DNA from: JAEUKQ01 sp044227605
Lineage (GTDB): Bacteria > Pseudomonadota > Alphaproteobacteria > JAEUKQ01
Assembly (NCBI GenBank): GCA_044227605.1
Contig: JBGAWJ010000014.1
Location: 1 to 22,526 of the forward strand
Length of the DNA: 22,526 bases
Direction: 5' to 3'
The stretch's first letter is position 1, and each line of letters starts with the position of its first letter. A program made the translations under genes and the position numbers. Shown piece after piece: positions 7,425 through 16,200 of this stretch. The notes beneath the pieces are model-generated. The model had not been told where the DNA came from. It worked only from the letters and a program-made list of their open reading frames with translations, and ran no database searches.

Positions 7425-7434
7425 GGTTATAACC
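7425..7434. promoter_or_regulatory. Palindrome GGTTATAACC upstream of the regulator
   Basis: This perfect ten-base palindrome is flanked by a further AAGT/ACTT pair, offset by two bases. It lies 18-27 bases before the preferred regulator start, where an autoregulatory operator could sit. If translation starts at 7509 it is coding sequence. It does not resemble an FNR box. Confidence 0.25.
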
Positions 7435-7581
7435 ACTTACCGTAAATAATAGGGCAAGTAGTTTCAATAGGCAATAAAGTATTGGTGCGGTTGGCGGATA
7501 CAATACCATCCCTATACCAAATAATATCCCGCACCCTAAAATTAAGAACAGGTTTTCTGGTTGATAATTTCAGGAGGTAAT

Positions 7582-8817
7582 ATGGAAAATTTCTATGATG
7601 TGTTAATTGTCGGTGCTGGTCCCGGGGGGATGTGTTTAGCTAGGTCATTGGCGATGTTAGGTCTTTCTGTGGCGGTTATTGAAAAACAAGCTAGGGATGC
7701 CATCGCACAACCCGCAATAGACGGCAGGGATATTGCCATCACACATTTTTCACGGAAAATTCTTGAACAGCTAGGGGTTTGGCAAAATATCCCATCCGAT
7801 TCTATTTCTACTATCCGTCAGCTAAAGGTTTTAAACGGGGTATCAGCAAGCTTTATGGAGCTATCATCACGGCGATCCGATCAGTTAGGATTTATTGTGC
7901 CCAATCACCACATTCGCCAAGCTGCGTATGAAGCGGTCAGGAGTTCTCAGAATATCACCTTCGTTAATGGCGTGGTACCCACAGATTTAGAATTGCACGC
8001 TTTGCACGCTAAAGTGAACCTTGCAGATGGGCGTTCCTTAACAGCTAAACTATTGATTGCGGCTGATAGCCGTTTTTCCGAAACACGCAAAAAAGCTGGA
8101 ATTACCGCCAGAGTACTGGATTTTAGGAAAACAATGGTTGTGTGTAAAATGGAGCATAGGTTGCCCCATGGCGGGGTCGCGCATGAATGCTTTTTTTACG
8201 GGCACACATTGGCAGTTCTGCCGCTTAATAATAATTGTTCTTCAGTTATTATTACCATGCCGCCATTGGAAGCACAGCGAATCAAAGAATTACCCGCGGC
8301 TGATTTTAACCTTTGGGTTTCAGAGCAATTTAGGTATAGGCTAGGCGAGATGAGCTTAGTTAATGAGCGCTATGCTTATCCACTGGTTGGAGTGTATGCA
8401 GAAAAATTTATCAACCGCCGATTTGCTTTGGTGGCCGATGCGGCCGTTGGTATGCACCCGGTGACAGCCCATGGCTTCAATTTAGGGTTGAAGGGTCAAC
8501 ATATTCTTAACAAACTTATCAAAGAAGCCTTGCAATCTGGCCTGGATATTGGGGAAGACGGAATGTTAAGTCGCTATCAATCTTTGCATCGACGGGCAAC
8601 CTTGCCCCTTTATATAACCACCAATAAGATTGTTGAGCTTTACAGCAGCGATAGCCAACCGGCCAAGGTGATAAGGAAGATGTTGCTTAATGTAGCTAAC
8701 CAGGTGGTTCCGGTAAAAAACTATTTAATGGACAAACTGATAGAAAAAGACGATGTACCCCCTAAATTTTTCTTGCCCTTAGGCATCAGGCGGAAACTGC
8801 TCCAATTACTACCTTAA
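7582..8817 (+). CDS. ubiM: UbiM-type ubiquinone biosynthesis FAD monooxygenase
   Basis: This 411-residue protein belongs to the UbiH/UbiF/VisC/Coq6 flavoprotein hydroxylases. From remembered family sequences it fits UbiM best; UbiM hydroxylates several ring positions in ubiquinone synthesis using O2. The dinucleotide-binding motif is GAGPGG (11-16), the segment DGRDIAITHFSR lies at 48-58, the family DG-type motif reads ADSRFSETR (161-169), and the second FAD motif reads ADAAVGMHPVTAHGFNLGL (285-303). The frame can start at a TTG at 7561, but AGGAGGT immediately upstream fixes ATG 7582 as the start. It is divergent from the NIT-Crp/Fnr gene and convergent with hemN. UbiH, UbiF or UbiL remain possible names. 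Confidence 0.85.
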   Translation: MENFYDVLIVGAGPGGMCLARSLAMLGLSVAVIEKQARDAIAQPAIDGRDIAITHFSRKILEQLGVWQNIPSDSISTIRQLKVLNGVSASFMELSSRRSDQLGFIVPNHHIRQAAYEAVRSSQNITFVNGVVPTDLELHALHAKVNLADGRSLTAKLLIAADSRFSETRKKAGITARVLDFRKTMVVCKMEHRLPHGGVAHECFFYGHTLAVLPLNNNCSSVIITMPPLEAQRIKELPAADFNLWVSEQFRYRLGEMSLVNERYAYPLVGVYAEKFINRRFALVADAAVGMHPVTAHGFNLGLKGQHILNKLIKEALQSGLDIGEDGMLSRYQSLHRRATLPLYITTNKIVELYSSDSQPAKVIRKMLLNVANQVVPVKNYLMDKLIEKDDVPPKFFLPLGIRRKLLQLLP

Positions 8818-8848
8818 AAGGGTCTGGATTGGATTTCTGAAAAAAGGT

Positions 8849-8888
8849 GGTTTTGCAAAGTCCCAATTTTTTAGGGGCTGGCAAAACC
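8849..8888 (-). terminator. Stem-loop in the ubiM-hemN convergent gap
   Basis: GGTTTTGC (8849-8856) pairs with GCAAAACC (8881-8888), and inside AGTCCC pairs with GGGGCT (one G-U pair), giving a 14-pair stem with a small internal loop. On the minus strand the stem is followed after three bases by TTTTTT, which fits a rho-independent terminator for hemN, although it lies 230 bases past the hemN stop. On the plus strand it begins 31 bases after ubiM but has no U-run outside the loop. It may serve either gene. The 300-base gap 8818-9117 contains no convincing gene. Confidence 0.5.
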
Positions 8889-9021
8889 AAACCCATTAAT
8901 TTCATAGAAAAATTTGGGAACCAAGCGAGGCGGTGGGGGTAAAAGTTCACGGGTACCTCAAAATAGAATTTCAATATTTTTCTACAATGGTGTGGCAGGC
9001 ACTTCAATGTCCTTCCGAAAA

Positions 9022-9100
9022 CTCAAGCCAGATTGAGCTTGGCAGATGCAGGGGAAACCCCTTGGGTATGGGTTGTTTTGGCAATGCAAAGAGGGCATTG
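9022..9100. repeat. Cluster of short inverted repeats after hemN
   Basis: Three hairpin-forming pairs occur in 79 bases: CAAGC/GCTTG (9024-9028 and 9037-9041, competing with CTCAA/TTGAG), AGGGG-AAA-CCCCT (9050-9062), and CAATGC/GCATTG (9082-9087 and 9095-9100). None is followed by a U-run. They lie directly past the hemN stop and could be RNA 3'-end stabilisers or a decayed repeat. Confidence 0.35.
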
Positions 9101-9117
9101 TTACAGCAAGTCTATCC

Positions 9118-10485
9118 TTAAACCACCTTGGAGTACCGACCGGCCATAGTGTGGTGATATTTGTCGAAAACAGAGGCCACTAGGCGTGCTGTCATACGGT
9201 ATTGGCCAACGACTTCAACGACGTACCCCTTGATTTTGGCAACACCCAATGATTCCAAAGATTGTAAGCTATCTAGCTCTTTTTGGAAATAAGAGGGATC
9301 GACAGCAAACCGTTGGCTGATTTCTTCGAGATCGACGCCCATAAAACATAATAACTCATCGATAACAGTTTTTTGTAGGTGATCATCCTTGCTCATTTGC
9401 CATCCCCGGATGGTGGGTAACCTGTTGTTGCCAACAAGATCTTGATATTCTGGCATATTGGGGCTGTTCTGCACGTATCCTTGAGGGAAATGGCTAATAG
9501 CAGAACTACCCATACCGATTAACACTTCCGTATCATCGCTAACGTACCCTTGGAAATTGCGCTTCAGGGTATGGTTTTTGAAAGCTGTGGTTAGTGGGTC
9601 AGACGGTTTAGCAAAATGGTCAATACCAATGGCTATATAGCCATTCTCTTGCAAAAATTCATGGGCAAGCAAATATAACGATAGTTTTTCGATGGGTGAG
9701 GGTAAGTATGTGGCATCGATCATCCGCTGGTGTTTTTTGATGTGGGGGATATGGGCATAAGAAAAAATAGCAATCCGCGAAGGATTAAGGGAGATAGTTT
9801 TCTCTAGGGTATTACGAAAGTTTTCTAGGTTCTGATGGGGCAGACCGTAGATCAAGTCGCAGTTTATTTGATCAATGCCAGCCTCACGTAAATTTTTTAC
9901 CACTTTTTCAACTAGGGAATAAGGCTGAAACCGGTTGATTGCCTGCTGTACTTGGGGACAAAAGTCCTGAACACCAATGCTAACCCGGTTAAAGCCAAGG
10001 GAACTGTATAAGGCAATTTTCTCGGGGGAAGTAGTGCGAGGATCAAGCTCAATCGAGGACTCGCGCAAGGCTACTGTTTTAAAGATCGAAGAGACATTTG
10101 TTAAAATAGATCGTAGATCACTATCTTCTAACAGGTTAGGCGATCCCCCACCAAAATAGATGTTAACCAGGGTTCCTTTGCCCTTTATGAAATGTTGGAG
10201 CATCTTTATTTCCTGGAACATAGCCTGGATATAGTCGTAGATAGGTTTATGGCGGCGAGTAATTTTGGTGTGGCAACCGCAGAACCAACAAAGTTCGCGG
10301 CAGAAAGGGATATGGATATAGACTGAAACAGCTTTATAATGGCCAATGGTTTCGAGCCATTGGCGGTAGTGGCCTTCATTAGTTTGTGCGGCAAAGTGAT
10401 GGGCGGAAGGATAACTGGTGTAGCGTGGTGCTTCTAGCCCCAGCCAGCTCATATTATTTCGGTTGACAGCTGTATCGCTTGACAT
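9118..10485 (-). CDS. hemN: Oxygen-independent coproporphyrinogen III oxidase HemN
   Basis: HemN is a radical-SAM enzyme that decarboxylates coproporphyrinogen III to protoporphyrinogen IX without oxygen. The 455 residues match full-length HemN rather than the shorter HemW. The N-terminal PRYTSYPSA motif lies at 20-28. HIPFCRELCWFCGC holds the cluster cysteines C62, C66 and C69 plus C71. GGGSP (112-116) stands where GGGTP is usual, and the C-terminus GRYSKVV is typical. The ATG at 10485 has AGGTGA about 8 bases upstream. It diverges from narK1 across a shared FNR box. The heme made is needed for the two b hemes of NarI. It is cytoplasmic. Confidence 0.95.
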   Translation of the reverse strand: MSSDTAVNRNNMSWLGLEAPRYTSYPSAHHFAAQTNEGHYRQWLETIGHYKAVSVYIHIPFCRELCWFCGCHTKITRRHKPIYDYIQAMFQEIKMLQHFIKGKGTLVNIYFGGGSPNLLEDSDLRSILTNVSSIFKTVALRESSIELDPRTTSPEKIALYSSLGFNRVSIGVQDFCPQVQQAINRFQPYSLVEKVVKNLREAGIDQINCDLIYGLPHQNLENFRNTLEKTISLNPSRIAIFSYAHIPHIKKHQRMIDATYLPSPIEKLSLYLLAHEFLQENGYIAIGIDHFAKPSDPLTTAFKNHTLKRNFQGYVSDDTEVLIGMGSSAISHFPQGYVQNSPNMPEYQDLVGNNRLPTIRGWQMSKDDHLQKTVIDELLCFMGVDLEEISQRFAVDPSYFQKELDSLQSLESLGVAKIKGYVVEVVGQYRMTARLVASVFDKYHHTMAGRYSKVV

Positions 10486-10508
10486 GGATGAATCACCTTT
10501 CAGCTTAT

Positions 10509-10521
10509 AGTTAAAATTAAA
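10509..10521 (-). promoter_or_regulatory. hemN -10 element placed for class II FNR activation
   Basis: TTTAAT on the minus strand (10521-10516) matches TATAAT at five of six positions. A start point at 10509 puts the FNR box centre (10550.5) at -41.5, the same geometry as at moaA. Confidence 0.6.
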
Positions 10522-10543
10522 CAGAAGAAAAAAACGCAGAGGA

Positions 10544-10557
10544 TTGACCTAGATCAA
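10544..10557. promoter_or_regulatory. Shared FNR/ANR box between hemN and narK1
   Basis: TTGACCTAGATCAA matches TTGAY-N4-ATCAA, and the dyad extends outward as GGATTGA/TCAATCC. It lies in the 147-base divergent region. For hemN a good -10 is in the class II position. For narK1 the corresponding start point would be near 10592 with a weaker AATTCT at 10580-10585; a better CATAAT at 10591-10596 would place the box near -52. Confidence 0.8.
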
Positions 10558-10632
10558 TCCTTTATCTTTTTCCGCATGGAATTCTCTACACATAATCAAC
10601 GGCCAATACCCAACTAAGTAGCGGGGAATCAC

Positions 10633-11952
10633 ATGCTTGATATACAACAAGTTAAATATGGGGGGCAGGTGAAAGCGTTATCCCTAACCACCATCGCCTT
10701 TACGGCATGTTTCGCCGTGTGGACAATTTTTGCCATCATTGGCGTACAAATCAAAAAAGATTTGGGGCTAACAGAGACCCAGTTTAGCTTACTCGTGGGC
10801 ATGCCGATCCTAACCGGATCGCTTATTCGCTTATTCCTAGGCATCTGGGCAGATCAATATGGTGGCAGGCCAATTATGCTGGTGGTGATGATCTCCTCCG
10901 CTATCTGCACGTGGCTGTTGGTGTATGCGGATACTTATCTGTTGTTGTTACTAACAGCACTTGGTGTGGGTATTTCCGGCGGCAGTTTTGTGGTAGGAAT
11001 CTCCTATCTTTCCAAATGGTATGGCAAAGAACGCCAGGGGACGGCACTTGGTATTTACGGAATGGGCAATGTTGGTGCGGCGGTGACGAAATTCGTCGCA
11101 CCGTTTATTATGGTTGCCTATGGTTGGCATATGGTTGCACAAGTGTGGGCGGTTGCGCTTTTCGTTATGGCCATCCTGTATTGGGTGTTGACCAAGGACG
11201 AGCCAGAACTGGTGGAACGCAGGAAAGCTGGTGGGAAGCCCAAATCCGTTGCTACAGCGCTGGCACCGCTGAAAAAACTTCAAGTATGGCGTTTTTCACT
11301 GTATTATTTCTTCGTATTTGGTGCATTTGTGGCGCTTGCCCTGTGGCTGCCGCGTTATTATGTTGGTGCATATGGGTTGGATATAAAAGTCGCAGGTATG
11401 CTTGCCGCCATTTTTTCGGTGGCCGGTTCAGCCTTCCGTGCTGTTGGGGGCTACCTGTCCGATCGGTACGGCGCGCGCAAGGTGATGTATGTGACATTCA
11501 TTGTCTGCGTCGCTTGTTGCTTTATTTTAAGTTACCCGGCAACCAGTTATACCGTCCATGGTATTAAAGGCGACATTACTTTCAGTATGGAGCTTGGGTT
11601 TATACCATTCACCATCATTGTGTTTGTACTGGGGCTGTTTATGTCCTTCGGCAAGGCGGCGGTTTATAAACACATTCCTGTATATTATCCTGACAACGTT
11701 GGTTCAGTGGCGGGTATCGTCGGGCTGATTGGTGGCCTAGGCGGGTTTTTCCTGCCCCTGTGTTTTGGTATATTAAATGATATTACCAATATTTGGACGA
11801 GTTGTTTCATGTTGCTTTTCGTCTTGGTTACCGGCGCGCTTGCCTGGATGCACTTAGCCATCAGGGTAATGGAAAAACAGCAATATCCTGAACTGCAGGG
11901 ACCTAAATTCCTACCGGAATTGGATCTTGCACCGGCAATACACAAAGATTAA
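10633..11952 (+). CDS. narK1: NarK1-type nitrate transporter
   Basis: This 439-residue major-facilitator protein of the nitrate/nitrite porter family has about 12 membrane segments in the inner membrane. By analogy with tandem NarK1-NarK2 systems it is the likely nitrate/proton symporter. The substrate arginines are R66 (SLIRLFLG, segment 2) and R269 (SAFRAVGGYLSDR, segment 8). The nitrate signature is GIYGMGNVGAAVTKF (about 140-154), with a second Gly-rich copy in VGLIGGLGGFFLP. It is the first gene of the nar operon, behind the FNR box. The ribosome site is a modest GGGGA seven bases before the ATG. NarK2 follows 16 bases downstream. Confidence 0.93.
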   Translation: MLDIQQVKYGGQVKALSLTTIAFTACFAVWTIFAIIGVQIKKDLGLTETQFSLLVGMPILTGSLIRLFLGIWADQYGGRPIMLVVMISSAICTWLLVYADTYLLLLLTALGVGISGGSFVVGISYLSKWYGKERQGTALGIYGMGNVGAAVTKFVAPFIMVAYGWHMVAQVWAVALFVMAILYWVLTKDEPELVERRKAGGKPKSVATALAPLKKLQVWRFSLYYFFVFGAFVALALWLPRYYVGAYGLDIKVAGMLAAIFSVAGSAFRAVGGYLSDRYGARKVMYVTFIVCVACCFILSYPATSYTVHGIKGDITFSMELGFIPFTIIVFVLGLFMSFGKAAVYKHIPVYYPDNVGSVAGIVGLIGGLGGFFLPLCFGILNDITNIWTSCFMLLFVLVTGALAWMHLAIRVMEKQQYPELQGPKFLPELDLAPAIHKD

Positions 11953-11968
11953 CAAAAGGAACTTGATT

Positions 11969-13282
11969 ATGGTTGCAAATATCCAACAATGGAACCCAGA
12001 AGACAAACAATTTTGGGATTCACAAGGCAAGGCGGTTGCCAATCGTAACCTTTGGATTTCCATCCCATGTTTATTGCTGGCATTCTCCACCTGGATGATT
12101 TGGTCGGCGGTGGCGGTCAATCTCAATAGCATTGGGTTTAACTTTACCAAAGAACAGTTGTTTACGCTTGCCGCCGCACCAGGGCTTACAGGGGCAACGC
12201 TACGGATTATTTATTCCTTTGTGGTGCCGATTTTTGGCGGGAAAACTTGGACGGTTTTCAGTACGGCCACCCTATTAATTCCGGCGATTGGCATTGGTCA
12301 GGCAGTGCAGGATCCAACTACCTCGTATGAAATCATGTTGATGCTGGCACTTTTTTGTGGTTTTGGTGGGGGTAATTTTTCTTCCTCAATGTCCAACATC
12401 AGTTTTTTCTTTCCCAAGAAAAAACAGGGAACGGCACTTGGCTTGAATGCAGGTTTAGGAAACTTGGGCGTCAGTGTCCTGCAGTTTGTCGTTCCCATAG
12501 TGATTGGCATGTCACTCTTCGGTGACATAGGCGGTGCGCCGCAAGTCATCACGCTGGCGGAGGGCACAACAAAGCAAGTCTGGTTGCAGAATGCGGGGTA
12601 TGTCTGGGTAATCCCGATAGTCCTGTGCACGTTGGCAGCGCTATTGGGGATGGATAACCTTAAAGCTGCTCAAGTGCCGCTGAAGGATCAGTTGGTGATT
12701 TTCAAACGCAAGCACATGTATATCACCACATGGCTTTATGTCATGTCGTTTGGTTCGTTCATCGGCTATGCGGCGGCGTTCCCGCTGTTGATAAGAACAC
12801 AGTTTGCCGGTGTCAATCCCTTGCAATACGCCTTTATAGGCCCGTTGCTGGGTGCCCTGATTCGCCCGGTCGGTGGGTGGCTTTCGGATAAAACCAGCGG
12901 TGCGAGTGTTACGTTTTGGAATCTGTTCGTGATGATTGCGGCGGTGCTTGGAGTGGTTTACTTCATCCAGCCAGAAAGCAAAAATTTCTTAGGCTTCTTC
13001 GCCATGTTCATGCTGCTATTTACGACCACTGGCATCGCCAACGGATCGGTGTTTCGTATGATTGGTGTTATATTTCCGCCAAAAGAAAAAGGGCCAGTGC
13101 TGGGTTTCAGCGCGGCGATTGCAGCCTATGGTGCATTTGTGTTGCCCAAATGTTTTGGTTGGTCAATTGAGTTAACGGGAGCGGCAGATACCGCGCTTTA
13201 TGGTTTTATAGCCTATTATGTCACCTGTATCTTTGTAACCTATTACTGGTATTTCCGCAAAGGTGCGGAAGTAAAATGTTAA
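11969..13282 (+). CDS. narK2: NarK2-type nitrate/nitrite antiporter
   Basis: This second porter of the same family (437 residues, about 12 membrane segments) is likely a nitrate/nitrite exchanger. The arginines are R79 (TGATLRII) and R299 (GALIRPVGGWLSD). The first nitrate signature is GLNAGLGNLGVSVLQF (about 158-173); the second region reads AAIAAYGAFVLP and is less Gly-rich. The frame is open further upstream, but ATG 11969 follows AAAAGGA at eight bases and gives the family N-terminus. It lies 10 bases before narG. The antiporter assignment follows NarK2 analogy, not a specific residue. Confidence 0.92.
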   Translation: MVANIQQWNPEDKQFWDSQGKAVANRNLWISIPCLLLAFSTWMIWSAVAVNLNSIGFNFTKEQLFTLAAAPGLTGATLRIIYSFVVPIFGGKTWTVFSTATLLIPAIGIGQAVQDPTTSYEIMLMLALFCGFGGGNFSSSMSNISFFFPKKKQGTALGLNAGLGNLGVSVLQFVVPIVIGMSLFGDIGGAPQVITLAEGTTKQVWLQNAGYVWVIPIVLCTLAALLGMDNLKAAQVPLKDQLVIFKRKHMYITTWLYVMSFGSFIGYAAAFPLLIRTQFAGVNPLQYAFIGPLLGALIRPVGGWLSDKTSGASVTFWNLFVMIAAVLGVVYFIQPESKNFLGFFAMFMLLFTTTGIANGSVFRMIGVIFPPKEKGPVLGFSAAIAAYGAFVLPKCFGWSIELTGAADTALYGFIAYYVTCIFVTYYWYFRKGAEVKC

Positions 13283-13292
13283 GGAGAAACCC

Positions 13293-16200
13293 ATGAGCCA
13301 TTTTATTGATAAATTGACTTTCTTTAGACGCGAACGAGAAGATTTTTCTAACGGTCATGGCGTTAAAACCGATGAGTCGCGGGCTTGGGAACATGCCTAC
13401 CGGGATCGCTGGCAGCATGATAAGGTTGTAAGATCCACCCACGGTGTGAATTGTACGGGTTCGTGTAGCTGGAAAATTTACGTGAAAAACGGCTTGGTGA
13501 CATGGGAGACGCAACAGACGGACTATCCGCGCACCCGCCCCGATATGCCTAACCATGAGCCACGCGGCTGCTCACGGGGGGCTAGCTATTCGTGGTATCT
13601 CTACAGCGCCAACCGGCTGAAATACCCACTCGTGCGGAGCCGCCTGCTCAAGGCTTGGCGTGCAGCCAAGGTGATTGCTAAAGATCCTGTGAACGCATGG
13701 GCATTGATCGTCACCAACTTAGAAACGCGTAAATCCTATCAAGAAATTCGTGGCCGTGGCGGGTTCGTTCGTGCTGATTGGGATGAGGTAAACGAAATCA
13801 TCGCCGCCGCTAACGTCTATACCGCAAAAACATACGGGCCGGATCGCATCATTGGTTTTTCGCCAATCCCTGCCATGTCGATGGTGTCATATGCGGCAGG
13901 AAGCCGCTATCTGTCGCTTATCGGCGGCGTGTGCATGAGTTTTTATGACTGGTATTGCGATTTGCCGCCTGCCAGCCCACAAACGTGGGGGGAACAAACA
14001 GATGTGCCCGAAAGTGCTGATTGGTATAATTCTAACTTCATTATAGCCTGGGGTTCCAACGTACCGCAAACCCGCACACCCGATGCCCACTTCTTCACAG
14101 AAGTGCGTTATAAGGGAACAAAAACTGTCGCCGTGACGCCTGACTATAGCGAAGTGGCTAAACTTGCGGATCTTTGGCTACATCCTAAACAAGGCACTGA
14201 TGCGGCTATGGCTATGGCTATGGGACATGTAATCCTTTCTGAGTGGCACGTTCCCGGCAAAAGTGATTATTTCGATGATTATTGCCGCACCTATACGGAC
14301 ATGCCCTTCTTGGTACGCCTGGTGAAAAAGGGTAATGCACTTGTACCGGGGCGCATGGTACGCGCTTCTGACTTTGCTGACAATTTAAAAACCGGAAATA
14401 ACACAGAATGGAAACCCGTTATCATCTGTGGCAAGGAAGAAAAGGTGCGCATTCCCAACGGCACCATCGGTTCGCGTTGGGAGCAGAAGGGTAAATGGAA
14501 TCTTGAACAGAAGGATGAAGTAACCAACGAAGAACTCTGGCCACTCCTTTCTTTGATAGCGCATAGCAAGCGTGAAATTGGTTCGATCTCATTTCCCTAT
14601 TTTGGCAATTTGGAACACGAGCATTTCAATAGCACCACGCATGCAAGCATTCTGGAACGCAATGTCCCAATCATAAAATTGAAGTTAAAGGATGGCGAAG
14701 CCTACGTGGCCACTGTCTATGATCTTTTCATCGCCAATTATGGTGTTGATCGGGGGCTTGGGGGGGCCAATGTAGCAAAATCGTTTGATGATGATGTGCC
14801 ATACACCCCTGCATGGCAGGAACACATCACGGGCGTAAAACGTGATCATGTCATCAATGTCGCGCGCCAATTCGCAGAGAACGCGCATAAAACCCATGGC
14901 CGCTCGATGGTAATTGTTGGTGCGGGTTTGAACCATTGGTACCATATGGATATGATCTATCGCAGCATCATCAACATGTTGGTCATGTGTGGGTGTATTG
15001 GTAAATCAGGCGGCGGTTGGAGCCATTATGTTGGCCAGGAGAAACTGCGCCCGCAGACCGGTTGGGTACCTCTGGCTTTTGCAACCGATTGGAACCGCCC
15101 GCCTCGTCAGCAAAATTCAACTTCTTTCTTCTACGCGCATACGGATCAGTGGCGTTACGAAAAACTCTCGATGGAGGATATCATTTCGCCGTTGGAAGAT
15201 AACCCGGAATGGAAAAATCTTTCATTCATCGACTGTAACGTGCGCTCAGAACGCATGGGTTGGTTGCCATCCGCGCCGCAATTGGAACGCAACCCATTGG
15301 AAGTGGGTGCAATCATCAAAAAATCAGGGCAGCTGGCAGGCGAAGCGGTTGCCGCGGGGCTTAAATCTGGTGACTTGCGGCTTTCTTGTAATGATCCAGA
15401 CAAGCCCGTCAACTGGCCGCGCAACATGTTTGTCTGGCGTTCGAATATCCTTGGCTCTAGCGGCAAAGGTCATGAATATTTCCTGAAACATTTGTTGGGT
15501 ACGGCCCATGGTGTGCAAGGCGTTGATCTGGGTGAAACAGGTGGTATGTTGCCGAAAGAAGTGGTGTGGCATGAAGAAGCGCCCAAAGGCAAACTCGACC
15601 TACTGGTGACCCTTGATTTCCGTATGTCCACCACCTGCATGTATTCCGATATCGTTTTGCCGACTGCAACATGGTATGAAAAGAATGACTTGAATACTTC
15701 CGACATGCACCCGTTTATCCATCCACTGTCGGCAGCGATAGATCCCGCGTGGGAATCACGCAGTGATTGGGATATTTACAAAGGCATTGCAAAGAAATTC
15801 TCGGAAGTGTGTGTCGGTCATCTTGGGGTGGAGCAGGATGTGGTGCTGAACCCCATCAAGCACGATACCGCCAATGAGCTGGCACAGGGCATTGATGTTT
15901 TGGACTGGAAGAAGGGAGAGTGCGAACCTATCCCCGGAAAAACCATGCCAAGTGTAACCCTGGTGGAACGGGATTACCCCAATACCTACAAGAAATTTAC
16001 CTCGTTGGGTCCGTTGCTTTCCAAGCTTGGTAATGGTGGCAAGGGCATATCATGGAATACGGAAGATGAAATCAAGCTCCTGGCGGAACTAAATTACACG
16101 GTCACGGAGGACGGAATTAGCAAAGGGTTGCCGAAGATTGAATCCGCTATTGATGCGGCAGAGGTGATATTGACCCTGGCGCCGGAAACCAATGGGCATG

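Noticed and set aside
7561..7574. FNR box before ubiM (TTGATAATTTCAGG)
   Set aside because: Only the left half fits, and it runs into the ubiM ribosome binding site, where no activator position is plausible.
8786..9121. Short frames on both strands in the ubiM-hemN gap
   Set aside because: They overlap the ends of ubiM or hemN, cross strong inverted repeats and show no family features; the gap is better read as non-coding.
10911..11567. 218-residue plus-strand frame inside narK1
   Set aside because: Out-of-frame shadow of a clear membrane transporter; its Cys/Trp-rich composition is typical of a shifted frame.
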